64,000 nt of DNA from contig CP124756.1 of NCBI GenBank assembly GCA_029972225.1, positions 310,001 through 374,000 of the forward strand, read 5' to 3'. Position numbers and translations under genes: made by a program. The stretch comes from Candidatus Thiothrix putei (lineage in GTDB: Bacteria; Pseudomonadota; Gammaproteobacteria; Thiotrichales; Thiotrichaceae). Below, piece after piece: positions 8,973-17,282 of this stretch (the stretch's first letter is position 1; every line of letters begins with the position of its first letter). The notes beneath the pieces are model-generated. The model saw only the letters and a list, made by a program, of their open reading frames with translations. It ran no database searches and was not told the origin of the DNA.

Positions 8973-10100
8973 TTATGCTCCTTCAACCAGTTGGCGAATG
9001 GCTTCGTTCATGATTTTGCCTTCGTGTGTGAGTAACGCGCCTGCAATCACTTCATCGTTGAAATCGGGCGTATACGCGCCGTCTTTCAACATCGGTGATA
9101 AGAAGTTGAGCAGATTTTTAGCGTACATTTCGGAAGCATGTACTGGCACTTGGCTGGGTACGTTTAGTGGCGCGTGAATGGTTACGCCTTTATGTACGAT
9201 GGTTTTGCCTGGTTGTGTCAGGGTACAGTTACCGCCGCCTTCTGCTGCTAAGTCGATAATGACCGCACCGGACTTCATGCCTTCCACGGTGGCTTCAGGA
9301 ATGATCTTCGGCGAAGGGCGACCGGGAACCGCCGCTGTGGTAATCAGTACGTCTGCTGTTGCAATGTGTTTGGCGAGTTCCTCTTGCTGTTTCTGCTTCT
9401 CTTCGGCAGTCAGTTCACGCGCATAGCCACCTTCACCTTCGGCAGTAATACCGAGTTCGATGAATTTTGCACCGAGGGACTGGACTTGCTCTTTGGTGGC
9501 AGAACGCACGTCATAAGCTTCCACTACTGCACCTAAACGCCGTGCAGTTGCAATCGCTTGCAGACCTGCTACCCCGACACCAATGATAATGACTTTTGAG
9601 GGGCGAATTGTGCCAGCCGCTGTGGTCAGCATCGGGAAAAAGCGTGGTGCAAGATCAGCACCCATAATAGCTGCTTTGTAACCGGCGACTGCCGCTTGTG
9701 ATGAAAGCACATCCATCGCTTGTGCTCGCGAAATACGTGGAATCAGCTCCATCGCAAAGCTGGTAATATTTTTTGCGTTGAGTGCGGCGATACGTTCTGG
9801 GTATTTATAGGGTTGTAACGTACCAATCAGCACACTGCCTTCGCGTAATTGAGCAATTTCTGCTTCAGATGGAGGTTGAACTTTGAGCACGATGTCAGCT
9901 TGTTGATACAAATCATGGGCTGCTGACACAATCGTCGCACCGCTGAATGCCGTATCAGGAATATGTGCTGCATCACCAGCCCCAGCTTCCACCAACACTT
10001 CAGCACCCAATTTGGTGAGTTTGGCAATGACGCTGGATTCGATGGCAACCCGACGCTCGCCCTCGGCGGTTTCCTTGGGTACAGCCACTTTGATTGACAT
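8973..10100 (-). CDS. pntA1: NAD(P) transhydrogenase subunit alpha, NAD-binding part
   Basis: 375 residues of the soluble NAD(H)-binding domain I, related to alanine dehydrogenase. The Rossmann motif GVGVAGLQAIATARRLGA and the following EAYDVR are clear, as is the N-terminal KEtaEGERRVA-type start of the family. I use the ATG at 10100 (preceded by CTGGAG), because the upstream extension has no family similarity. First gene of the pntA1-pntA2-pntB operon. The promoter must lie between here and the ompA terminator at 10242. Confidence 0.95.
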   Translation of the reverse strand: MSIKVAVPKETAEGERRVAIESSVIAKLTKLGAEVLVEAGAGDAAHIPDTAFSGATIVSAAHDLYQQADIVLKVQPPSEAEIAQLREGSVLIGTLQPYKYPERIAALNAKNITSFAMELIPRISRAQAMDVLSSQAAVAGYKAAIMGADLAPRFFPMLTTAAGTIRPSKVIIIGVGVAGLQAIATARRLGAVVEAYDVRSATKEQVQSLGAKFIELGITAEGEGGYARELTAEEKQKQQEELAKHIATADVLITTAAVPGRPSPKIIPEATVEGMKSGAVIIDLAAEGGGNCTLTQPGKTIVHKGVTIHAPLNVPSQVPVHASEMYAKNLLNFLSPMLKDGAYTPDFNDEVIAGALLTHEGKIMNEAIRQLVEGA

Positions 10101-10241
10101 ATTTTCTGTCTCCAGAGGGATAATGGTGAAAAGTAGAGTGTTATCAAGGTGGAAAAAGCGCGATCCAACCAAGATAAGGGTCAACATACTAGCGGAATAT
10201 TAGCAGGGAATGAAGTATTTCCATACGGATAGCGTACAAAG

Positions 10242-10265
10242 AAAAGCCGGGAAACCCCGGCTTTT
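10242..10265 (-). terminator. Terminator of the OmpA-family gene
   Basis: A 10-bp perfect stem (AAAAGCCGGG / CCCGGCTTTT) with a four-base loop; on the minus strand the stem ends in TTTT and is followed by CTTTG. It lies 50 bases after the ompA-like stop. Confidence 0.85.
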
Positions 10266-10314
10266 CTCTAGCAATACCAGCACTTATTACAGGTAACTGG
10301 TTTTGAGCAGGTAC

Positions 10315-10914
10315 TTAACGTGTACCACTTGCCTCAACTTCTACACGGCGGTTGGCAGCACGGCCTGCTTTGGTGCTGTTGTCAGCAACAGGTTGTGATT
10401 CGCCCTTGCCGGAAGCTTGGATGGCAGCAGCCGGAACGCCTTTGCCTGCCAGATAGTTGGCAACGGCGGCGGCACGCTGTTCAGACAACTTTTGGTTGTA
10501 AGCATCGGAACCAACACTGTCAGTGTGGCCTACTACGCTGATACCGCTGACTTTAGCACCAGCCAAACCGGACAGGAATTGATCCAAGTTTGCTTGACCG
10601 GCTGGTTTCAGGGTTGCCTTATCGAAATCGAAGTTGGCATCAGAAGTCAGCGTCATTTTTTGGATAGGTGCTGGTGGAGCTGGCGGCGGTGTTACTGGCG
10701 GCGGTGTTACTGGCGGCGGCGGCGGTGGTGGCGCTGTTTCACAGCCTTCTGGCATACTGCCGTATTGTGCCTTAACGCATTCGTCAGAACTGTTTTTGAC
10801 AGGTTTACCGTCGCTATTTTGGACATATTTGCCGTCTTCTGCATATGCAGTTGTCATCATCATTGCTGCCATCAGAGCAGCTACGCTAATGCTTGCAACT
10901 TTCTTCAGAGTCAT
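10315..10914 (-). CDS. OmpA-family outer-membrane/peptidoglycan-binding protein
   Basis: 199 residues. The signal peptide (about 1-25, ending TTAYA|ED) is followed by a short Cys-containing module (VQNSDGKPVKNSSDECVKA and YGSMPEGCE), a Pro-rich hinge (PPPPPPPVTPPPVTPPP) and a C-terminal OmpA domain. That domain has the peptidoglycan-contact signature (VVGHTDSVGS, with NRRVEVE near the end). There is no 8-strand barrel, so it is anchored or free in the periplasm rather than an OmpA porin. The start has a strong AAGGAG. The first ~60 residues and the 5' leader are paralogous to the next gene upstream on the same strand. Confidence 0.88.
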   Translation of the reverse strand: MTLKKVASISVAALMAAMMMTTAYAEDGKYVQNSDGKPVKNSSDECVKAQYGSMPEGCETAPPPPPPPVTPPPVTPPPAPPAPIQKMTLTSDANFDFDKATLKPAGQANLDQFLSGLAGAKVSGISVVGHTDSVGSDAYNQKLSEQRAAAVANYLAGKGVPAAAIQASGKGESQPVADNSTKAGRAANRRVEVEASGTR

Positions 10915-11112
10915 GTTGATCTCCTTAAGCCTAGTTTTTGAGTTTAGATTGTTGAACCCCGTACTCCCACACCCATGAAATATTAATTCTGTCGGCAGGA
11001 GGCGTAAGTTGTGACTATAGTGTCTTAAATATACAACAACGGCTAGGATTATAGGTTACTTTGTGGTTAAGTTCCTATAGCCAAGCAAAATTTTCTTTGT
11101 CAAGACTCAAAG

Positions 11113-11146
11113 AAAAGCCCCCTTACCGCGAAGCAAGGAGGCTTTT
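11113..11146 (-). terminator. Terminator of the short OmpA-paralogue gene
   Basis: An imperfect stem AAAAGCCCCCTT / AAGGAGGCTTTT with a ~10-base loop and a TTTT run on the minus strand, 42 bases after the stop of the upstream gene. The remaining gap to ompA (11147-11187 and 10915-11112) holds only leader and promoter sequence. Confidence 0.75.
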
Positions 11147-11187
11147 TAAACCGTTTATGAATCAAGCGATTTGATTCATTGTCCGGT

Positions 11188-11523
11188 TTATTTCTGGTAG
11201 CGCTTCATGCTAGAACGTGCTGCCGGATCCATTTGGACGGGGCCTTTGTAGTTGCCTTTTGCTTTCACTTTAGGCACAACAGGCGCACGAGGTACAGCGC
11301 GTGGCGTCGGTGCTGGTGCAACCGGTGCAGCAGCAGGAGCCGCTGGTGCTGCTTCACAGCCTTCTGGCTCGAAGCCGTAAACGGCTTGGACGCATTCGCC
11401 AAAGCTATTTTTAACAACAATGCCGTCGCTGTTTTTGACAACTTTCATATCGGCAGCATTGGCACCGGCAGCGGCCAGCATCAGTGCAGCGAAGCTAATG
11501 CCTGCAATGTGTTTAAGAGTCAT
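11188..11523 (-). CDS. Small secreted protein, paralogue of the OmpA-like protein's N-terminal module
   Basis: 111 residues: a signal peptide (ends AGANA|AD), then VVKNSDGIVVKNSFGECV and YGFEPEGCE, closely matching the same module of the OmpA-like protein downstream, then an Ala/Pro-rich linker and a short basic tail (NYKGPVQMDPAARSSMKRYQK minus its first residues). The OmpA domain is absent. The ATG at 11523 has a strong AAGGAG; its leader also matches that of the neighbour. Two conserved cysteines suggest one disulfide. Function unknown; probably periplasmic. Confidence 0.75.
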   Translation of the reverse strand: MTLKHIAGISFAALMLAAAGANAADMKVVKNSDGIVVKNSFGECVQAVYGFEPEGCEAAPAAPAAAPVAPAPTPRAVPRAPVVPKVKAKGNYKGPVQMDPAARSSMKRYQK

Positions 11524-11649
11524 GGTGATCTCCTTCAAGTCTAGGTTTTGAGTCGTAAAGTTGGATTTTGCTTTATGTTTGAGCGTAGCATTCATACCAC
11601 AATTGTGTATATTGCACGACAAACGCACGATACGCCACAGGTAAATGCT

Positions 11650-12504
11650 ATGCAAGGCAAAAACGGATTAAGTCATACACCTATTGATGAATTGCTTAAT
11701 ATTATGAGGCGCTTGCGTGATCCGCAGCAGGGTTGCCCATGGGATATTAAGCAAACCTGGCAAACGATCTTGCCATACACCCTGGAAGAGGTGTACGAAG
11801 TCGCTGAGGCAGTAGACAAACAAGACCCTGCTGCTCTGTGTGATGAGTTAGGTGATTTATTGTTTCAAATTGTGTTTATGGCGCAAATTGCCAGTGAGCA
11901 GGGTTTGTTCGATTTTCACGATGTAGCAGCAGGTATTTCCCGCAAAATGATTCGGCGGCATCCTCATGTATTCGGTGATACGGTATATGCCGATGAACAC
12001 GCGCAAAAACAGGCATGGGATGCGATCAAACAAGCAGAACGCGGGATACAATCGACCGAAACAGGCTTCTTTGCAGGCATTCCCGCTGCTATGCCTGCGT
12101 TGCGGCGTAGTCAAAAACTTCAGCGTCGGGCGGCTGGGGTGGGGTTTGATTGGGATCATTTGCAGCAAGTGATCCCCAAAATCCACGAGGAACTGGATGA
12201 AGTGGTTGATGCGGTCGCTAAACAAGAGCCGTTTGCTCGGATTGAGGAGGAGGTCGGCGATGTGTTGATGGGAGCCACTAATTTGGCACGTTTACTCGGT
12301 GTGAATGCAGAAAATGCGTTACGTCTATCGAACCGTAAGTTTGAGCGGCGGTTTGAGCGGGTAGAAGCCTTGCTGGCAGCAGCCGGTATTGCTTTGGATA
12401 CGGCAAGTTTAGAGCAGATGGAAAATGCTTGGAATATAGCCAAACAAGAAGAGAAGATGACAAACGGCACGTATCGTTGCCAGAAAAACGAAACCCCCGA
12501 CTAG
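11650..12504 (+). CDS. mazG: Nucleoside triphosphate pyrophosphohydrolase MazG
   Basis: 284 residues with the two tandem MazG domains of the E. coli-type enzyme. The first carries CPWDIKQTWQ, the EE..E helix (LEEVYEVAEAV) and the metal-binding ELGDLLFQ. The second carries EELDEVVDAV and EEVGDVL. It cleaves NTPs to NMP and PPi, lowering ppGpp and removing aberrant nucleotides. I use the ATG at 11650; the 34-codon upstream extension overlaps the leader of the divergent gene and lacks family similarity. The stop lies inside a GC hairpin. Confidence 0.93.
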   Translation: MQGKNGLSHTPIDELLNIMRRLRDPQQGCPWDIKQTWQTILPYTLEEVYEVAEAVDKQDPAALCDELGDLLFQIVFMAQIASEQGLFDFHDVAAGISRKMIRRHPHVFGDTVYADEHAQKQAWDAIKQAERGIQSTETGFFAGIPAAMPALRRSQKLQRRAAGVGFDWDHLQQVIPKIHEELDEVVDAVAKQEPFARIEEEVGDVLMGATNLARLLGVNAENALRLSNRKFERRFERVEALLAAAGIALDTASLEQMENAWNIAKQEEKMTNGTYRCQKNETPD

Positions 12505-12510
12505 CGGGGG
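12483..12510 (-). terminator. Terminator reading on the minus strand, overlapping the mazG stop
   Basis: The stem CCCCCG / CGGGGG (12494-12499 and 12505-12510) with loop ACTAG is followed, on the minus strand only, by TTTCGTTTTT. It therefore ends minus-strand transcripts. The nearest annotated minus gene is amiC, 470 bases away, so it implies a long 3' extension of that mRNA or a separate small RNA. Confidence 0.55.
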
Positions 12511-12589
12511 GAGTCAACACGGGCAAATGTTATTATTATTATTGTCTTGTTATTATTGTTGTTTTCAAACACCTATCTCCTAGTAAAGT

Positions 12590-12611
12590 CTCCCTGTGTC
12601 GCCACAGGGAG
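12590..12611. other. Perfect 9-bp hairpin next to a strong Shine-Dalgarno
   Basis: CTCCCTGTG, loop TCGC, CACAGGGAG. Its right arm runs directly into GGAGAGGAG, which lies 8-10 bases before an ATG at 12627, so on the plus strand the hairpin could control access to that site. There is no T-run, so it is not an intrinsic terminator. Confidence 0.4.
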
Positions 12612-12626
12612 GAGAGGAGTCGAGAT

Positions 12627-12689
12627 ATGGTCAGGCGCTTTATTGTTATTAATGTTTATGCCTGCTCGCTATCTCTTGGGGCTTGCTGA
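12627..12689 (+). CDS. Possible 20-residue leader peptide or microprotein
   Basis: ATG at 12627 behind an unusually strong GGAGAGGAG; the peptide is MVRRFIVINVYACSLSLGAC. It is basic at the N terminus and then hydrophobic with two cysteines. Nothing is recognised, and there is no gene directly downstream on the same strand, so a chance ORF is a real possibility. The remaining gap (12505-12979) also has a T-rich run of TTATTATTG repeats at about 12529-12565. Confidence 0.25.
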   Translation: MVRRFIVINVYACSLSLGAC

Positions 12690-12880
12690 TAAATGCTTTC
12701 CTTAACCCTTTCTTGTTATTGTTGTCGTCCCTTACAGACCTTCTGGTCTTCGCCGTCTCAGTCTGTGCCGAAGTTATTGCAACCCTTGTGCCAAAGTCAT
12801 CATAATAGTTACAAGTAATTAATTAATAATAAAATTTAATGATTTTATCTAATTGAAATGAAGATTTGGGAGGGGTGCAA

Positions 12881-12939
12881 TCCTGTCACTTTTTGACAGG
12901 ATTGACAGTTTACGGGTGACAAAGCAATGTCATGTGACA
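12881..12939. repeat. Cluster of six TGACA/TGTCA pentamers with an 8-bp inverted repeat
   Basis: TCCTGTCA (12881-12888) and TGACAGGA (12894-12901) form a perfect inverted repeat; further TGACA or TGTCA copies start at 12903, 12917, 12928 and 12935. It lies 40-100 bases beyond the amiC stop. It could be a protein-binding array or part of amiC mRNA structure; no binding protein can be named. Confidence 0.35.
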
Positions 12940-12979
12940 CTGCTAAGGAGTGATGTGTGTGATAGTGCTGTAGCCGTGT

Positions 12980-14215
12980 TTAGGTATTTGCCCGTCCGCT
13001 ATCAGCGTAGGCAATTTGATAACGCTTGACCCCTTGGAACATTGCCGTCGCTAATTTTTGTTGATAATCAGCCGTGCGCAGGCGTTTTTCCTCAGTCGGG
13101 TTGCTGATGAAGGCTGTTTCGACCAGCATGGAGGGAATGTCTGGTGAACGCAGTACAACAAATCGGGCACTTTCAACCCGACGGCGTAACGGGTTGTTGA
13201 CCTTGGATAGCTCGCGCAAGACACCTTTGGCTAAGTTCAGGCTGCGATCCATCATGGCGTTTTGGCTCAGATCCAGCAATACAGAGGCAATTTTTTCGCT
13301 GGTATTGTTGAAACTGCGCCCACCAAATTTTAATTCGTAAGAGTTTTCGCTTTCAGCTAACAAACGGGCAGCTTCGCTGGACGCGCCTGTTTCTGACAGG
13401 ATATAAACGGAAGAGCCACTGACGCGGGTGCTAGGGTTGGCATCGGCGTGAACTGAAATAAACAGATCAGCTTTGTGTTTATGGGCAAGATCCATGCGCT
13501 CACGTAGTGGGATGAATTTATCACTGTCACGGGTCAGGATGGCTTTCATGCCTTTTTCACGGTCGATATGGGCTTTGAGTTTACGTGCCACTTGCAATAC
13601 GACGTCTTTTTCTTGTGTGCCATTTGCGCCAACCGCACCCGGATCTTTGCCGCCGTGTCCCGGGTCGATGACGACGATGAATTTACCTTTAGAAGGTTCT
13701 GAGGTAGCAGGAGTTTCGGGTTCTTTGGCGGACTTGGGTTTTTCTTTTTCCGGTTTTGGGGATTTGCCAGTGCTGCCTTTACCGTTTGGCTTGAGGGTAA
13801 TGGTTAGCAAATGGTTTGCACCATCCGGTGTTAAGGAAGATTTGACAGTGACTTGTTCTGCTACGTCCAGTACTACCCGTAAACTGCCATTGTCACGTTC
13901 AGAATAGCGAATGCCAGTAATGGGTTTGCGATCGTGTGCGCCTTGCTTCAGCTTGCCTTGCATGGTGGTATTCTGCAAGTCAATGACCACGCGATCAGGG
14001 CTGTCTAAGGTGAAAACTTTATGGGCAATCGGTGCATCCAGTTGCAGCAGGAATTTCAATTGCTCTGATGTGCCGCTAAGGTTTGCCCCGGTTAAATGCC
14101 CCGTAACAGCATCCGCAGCACGTGCTGATACTGTATTGAATCCACTGGCGACTGCACCGGCTAATGCACTCAACTTCAGGAGGAAACCTCTACGGCTCAA
14201 TTTTTTGGTGTTCAT
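12980..14215 (-). CDS. amiC: N-acetylmuramoyl-L-alanine amidase with AMIN domain (AmiC type)
   Basis: 411 residues. The N terminus carries a twin-arginine signal (LSRRGFLLKL, then a hydrophobic stretch to SARA), so export of folded enzyme by Tat is likely, as for E. coli AmiC. An AMIN septal-targeting domain (about 38-150), a Lys/Glu/Pro/Ser linker and an Amidase_3 domain (about 178-405) follow. Zinc ligands are visible in IDPGHGG, in the Glu of GTQEKDV and in SVHADAN, and the catalytic Glu in LVETAFISN. It splits daughter-cell peptidoglycan. It follows tsaE by 123 bases on the same strand, the common gammaproteobacterial order, but the usual mutL neighbour is not present downstream. Confidence 0.95.
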   Translation of the reverse strand: MNTKKLSRRGFLLKLSALAGAVASGFNTVSARAADAVTGHLTGANLSGTSEQLKFLLQLDAPIAHKVFTLDSPDRVVIDLQNTTMQGKLKQGAHDRKPITGIRYSERDNGSLRVVLDVAEQVTVKSSLTPDGANHLLTITLKPNGKGSTGKSPKPEKEKPKSAKEPETPATSEPSKGKFIVVIDPGHGGKDPGAVGANGTQEKDVVLQVARKLKAHIDREKGMKAILTRDSDKFIPLRERMDLAHKHKADLFISVHADANPSTRVSGSSVYILSETGASSEAARLLAESENSYELKFGGRSFNNTSEKIASVLLDLSQNAMMDRSLNLAKGVLRELSKVNNPLRRRVESARFVVLRSPDIPSMLVETAFISNPTEEKRLRTADYQQKLATAMFQGVKRYQIAYADSGRANT

Positions 14216-14338
14216 GGCCTAATCTCAAACAACACGAATGGAATGATACTTCTTCCCTATAAGTATTAATTCAGACCAAGACACTTTTCAAGTGGTTTTT
14301 TACTAATATGCGATAACTTCATGATTGATTGAGTGAAA

Positions 14339-14752
14339 TCATTCTATCAAAATTTCGCGGGCATTACCGCAATGGCGTATGTGAATTTGCATATCTGGCT
14401 TTGGTAAAATACCTGCCGCTTTTTCTGGCCACTCGACTAAGCACAATGCATCCGGGTGTAAGTAATCGCGGATACCCATGTACTCTAACTCCTCTGGTTC
14501 GGCTAAACGGTACAGATCGAAGTGAAATACATCACGTTGTCCCAGATGATAGGGTTCTACTAACGTATAAGTGGGGCTTTTGACATTGCCAGTGTGCCCT
14601 AAGGCGCGTAACAAGCCACGTACTAGCGTGGTTTTTCCCGCGCCTAAATCACCGTGTAGGGTAATTAGCCCCCCACTGGGGAAGCGTCGTGCTATGGCTG
14701 CACCGATGGCGAGCATGGCGGCTTCATCGTCTACCTGTTGCCAGTTGTTCAT
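14339..14752 (-). CDS. tsaE: tRNA threonylcarbamoyladenosine biosynthesis ATPase TsaE
   Basis: 137 residues, normal for the family. Walker A is GDLGAGKTTLVRGLL near residue 35, followed by the family's SPTYTLVEPY and HFDLYRL segments and EWPEKA. TsaE works with TsaB and TsaD in making t6A37 of ANN-decoding tRNAs. Its ATG overlaps the TGA of nnr (ATGA), so the two are translationally coupled. Confidence 0.95.
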   Translation of the reverse strand: MNNWQQVDDEAAMLAIGAAIARRFPSGGLITLHGDLGAGKTTLVRGLLRALGHTGNVKSPTYTLVEPYHLGQRDVFHFDLYRLAEPEELEYMGIRDYLHPDALCLVEWPEKAAGILPKPDMQIHIRHCGNAREILIE

Positions 14753-16227
14753 GTGTTAAGTGCTTCCTGTAAATGTGCAATGAGGTCGCTGGCCAATAAA
14801 CCGCGTTCACCCTTCGTAGCGGCAAGGTCGGCAGCGTGTGCGTGTAGCCACACACCACTTTCAGCCGCTGCGATCAAGCTTAACCCCTGTGCTAACAAAG
14901 CGGTGATAATACCCGTCAGTGCGTCGCCCATGCCGCCGGAAGCCATGCCGGGGTTGCCAGCGGGGCAAATAGCGATGGTGTCGGCACTGGCGATCAGTGT
15001 ACCTGCGCCTTTGAGTACGATAACGCCACCGTATTCTTGCTGCAAGCGGCTCACAGCAGCCATACGGTTTTGTTCAATGTTGGTAGTGCTGCAAGCGAGT
15101 AAGCGTGCGGCTTCGCCGGGGTGTGGGGTTAGTATCCAGTCATCGCGTTGGCTACAGTGTTTGGCGAGTAAGTTCAGCGCGTCAGCGTCCAATACCTTGG
15201 GCAGTTTGGTGTTTTGGATCAGCGAAAACAGATGGTGAGACCAGGTGGTTTGTGCCATGCCGGGGCCGATGCCAATAGCATCCATGCGTGACAGTAAAGG
15301 CTGTAGTTGTGCGGGTGAATCGACCGCATGTACCATGAGTTCTGGGCGGTGGAGGTTGAGCAGGAAAGCGTGTTCCGGGTGAGTGGCAATGGAAACGAGG
15401 CCGCTGCCAGTGCGTAAAGCGGCTTCACCGGCGAGGCGGATTGCGCCGCTCATACTGGGTGCACCGCCGATTAACAAGCTATGCCCCGTCTGGCCTTTGT
15501 GGGCAGAACGACGGCGGGGTGGGAGATATTCACGTAAGGTATGCTGACCCAGCAAATGCATCGTGCAGGGGACTTGCGCGTACACTGCATCAGGTACGCC
15601 GAGGCGTGCGAAGCTTAGCCTTCCGCAATAATCGCGGGCAGTGCCGGTGAGTAGACCGATTTTCAGGCCGATGTAAGTCACGGTGAGCGTGGCTTCAACC
15701 GCACCACCGCAGGGTTGACCCGTGTCAGCATGTAAGCCGGAGGGTATGTCGACGGCAATGATGGGGGCGCTCTGCTGGTTGAGAAGGTTGATAGCGCGGG
15801 CATAAGCACCCGTGACACGACGCTCCAAGCCTGTGCCGAGGAGGGCATCAACCATTAAGTCAGCGGTGGGCAGTTGCTCATGCTCGGTATAGGGTTGAAT
15901 TCGTCCACCCGCTTGGCAGAAGTCTTGGCAGGCTTGTGCGGCAGCACCTTGCAAACGGGCAGTATCAGCGAGTGATAACAGGGTGACGTTCCAGCCTGCT
16001 TGTAAGGCAAGACGGGCGATGACGTAACCATCCCCGCCGTTGTTACCACTGCCGCACAGTACACACAAGGCATGTGCTTTTGGCCAATGATGCTGCATTT
16101 GCTCGAAGGTTGTGCTCCCCGCTTGCGACATGAGAGTGTAGGCGGGAATACCATGTTGCTGGATGGCGATGTGGTCGAGTTGGCGGACTTGAGCTGCGGT
16201 GTAGACTCGGTGTTCTATGGTTGTCAT
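14749..16227 (-). CDS. nnr: Bifunctional NAD(P)HX epimerase/dehydratase
   Basis: 492 residues fusing an N-terminal YjeF epimerase domain (GSGNNGGDGYVIARL, about residues 60-75) to a C-terminal ADP-dependent NAD(P)H-hydrate dehydratase. The C-terminal part shows GGAPSMSGAIRLAGEAALR, LTPHPGEAARLL, VLKGAGT and GGMGDALTGI. Together they repair hydrated NAD(P)H. First gene of nnr-tsaE; the promoter lies in the short gap to 16247 or the operon continues from upstream genes only 19 bases away. Confidence 0.95.
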   Translation of the reverse strand: MTTIEHRVYTAAQVRQLDHIAIQQHGIPAYTLMSQAGSTTFEQMQHHWPKAHALCVLCGSGNNGGDGYVIARLALQAGWNVTLLSLADTARLQGAAAQACQDFCQAGGRIQPYTEHEQLPTADLMVDALLGTGLERRVTGAYARAINLLNQQSAPIIAVDIPSGLHADTGQPCGGAVEATLTVTYIGLKIGLLTGTARDYCGRLSFARLGVPDAVYAQVPCTMHLLGQHTLREYLPPRRRSAHKGQTGHSLLIGGAPSMSGAIRLAGEAALRTGSGLVSIATHPEHAFLLNLHRPELMVHAVDSPAQLQPLLSRMDAIGIGPGMAQTTWSHHLFSLIQNTKLPKVLDADALNLLAKHCSQRDDWILTPHPGEAARLLACSTTNIEQNRMAAVSRLQQEYGGVIVLKGAGTLIASADTIAICPAGNPGMASGGMGDALTGIITALLAQGLSLIAAAESGVWLHAHAADLAATKGERGLLASDLIAHLQEALNT

Positions 16228-16246
16228 GGTGATGAATTATAAACTA

Positions 16247-16561
16247 TTAAGGGGTGGCAACCACGATTCCCCCGTCTTGACTGCTGATAATCACGCTGAC
16301 ATTGGTGTTACCTGATAGGGCGAACATATTGGCGGTGTTGAGATTGTCGTTGACTAGCAAAATATTGCCATTATTGCTGCCAACATCCAAATGATTGCCG
16401 CGCAGGTTGACCGTTAGCACTTCTTGTACCTTGATGGTGAAGTGAACATGGACGGGCTGATTAAGTGCGGCTTCCGCGCTGGCGTATTCGCTCGTGAAAG
16501 TACCACTCAGTGCGAGTAACAGTGCGGCAGACGTTAAGCCGAGGCGGGCGAGGCGATTCAT
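16247..16561 (-). CDS. Short secreted subunit of the putative surface-fibre operon
   Basis: 104 residues from the ATG at 16561, which has GAGGAA 7 bases upstream (two further in-frame ATGs upstream lie too close to that site). A signal peptide (NRLARLGLTSAALLLALSGT..) is followed by VHVHFTIKVQEVLTVNLRGN, which resembles VNVNFKIKVPEIIILRVG in the 18.7-19.4 kb gene of the same operon. The C-terminal WQYTYT..PAAG strand present in the other subunits is missing, so it is a short or tip-like relative, or a truncated one. Last gene of the six-gene unit. Confidence 0.6.
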   Translation of the reverse strand: MNRLARLGLTSAALLLALSGTFTSEYASAEAALNQPVHVHFTIKVQEVLTVNLRGNHLDVGSNNGNILLVNDNLNTANMFALSGNTNVSVIISSQDGGIVVATP

Positions 16562-16673
16562 GACCATGTTCCTCAAATACGTTTCTGTGTTCAGAAACTA
16601 TTAAGGAGAATCTACGCCCATTCATAAAATAAATAACGATATTTGGCAAGGTTTAAACGGATCAATGGTGCGC

Positions 16674-17282
16674 TTACAAACAGCTTGCCTGATAAGTCAC
16701 CGTGCCTTGATAAGTACCCGCAGCGGGTAAGGCACTGTTGGTGTAGGTGTATTGCCAAGTCGCTTGGCGATCTGTTACCGAGCCATAACTGCTGGTGCTG
16801 ACCAGACTTTCTGCGTCTGCTGCATTGCGCAAAGTAGGGGCAGGCAAGCCGCTATCCGAGGTGCTGGTTTGCAACGTTTCGTAAGGAATGAATTGCCCTT
16901 GATTGTTTGCCAGCCCGTTGTTGTCGGTCACGCGGTAAGCAATTTTTACCTGCCCGCAATTGGCGCGTACCGCCACATTCACCCCGTTACTCACATCGCT
17001 GCCGGTAATGCTGCTGGGGGCAAGCCCACTTTCGCCTGCCGGTGGGATTGCCCCTGTGTATGCCCCTGACGATAGATTGGCACTGACGTTGTAGGTAAGT
17101 TCTGCGGTTTGATTGGCATTGCCCACTTGTAAAAACAGAAAAGCCGGGACGTTAATTTCTACTTTGACGGGTAACTGTGCTGTTTCATCATCGGTACATG
17201 CCATGCGAGTTGCTGTCGCCGGTGCTGCTAACAGGCAGCAACTGATGAGTAGCAGTAACGGTTTGGGGTGGAATGGCATCAT
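16674..17282 (-). CDS. Secreted structural subunit of the putative surface-fibre operon
   Basis: 202 residues. Signal peptide (PLLLLISCCLLAAPATA), then VKVEINVPAFLFLQVGNAN, a variable middle, and a C terminus WQYTYTNSALPAAGTYQGTV. The last element matches the C terminus of the 18.7-19.4 kb gene product (WQYTYTPTNNPAAGEYNAEV) and has the AGTYxxxVxY pattern of chaperone-usher and SCPU-type pilins. Three cysteines remain in the mature part. The start overlaps the preceding gene's stop as ATGA. Structural subunit is inference from operon and sequence pattern. Confidence 0.65.
   Translation of the reverse strand: MMPFHPKPLLLLISCCLLAAPATATRMACTDDETAQLPVKVEINVPAFLFLQVGNANQTAELTYNVSANLSSGAYTGAIPPAGESGLAPSSITGSDVSNGVNVAVRANCGQVKIAYRVTDNNGLANNQGQFIPYETLQTSTSDSGLPAPTLRNAADAESLVSTSSYGSVTDRQATWQYTYTNSALPAAGTYQGTVTYQASCL

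Noticed and set aside
12429..12626. A longer reading frame upstream of the 20-codon ORF
   Set aside because: It overlaps the mazG end in another frame and has low-complexity Tyr/Val codons from the TTATTATTG run.
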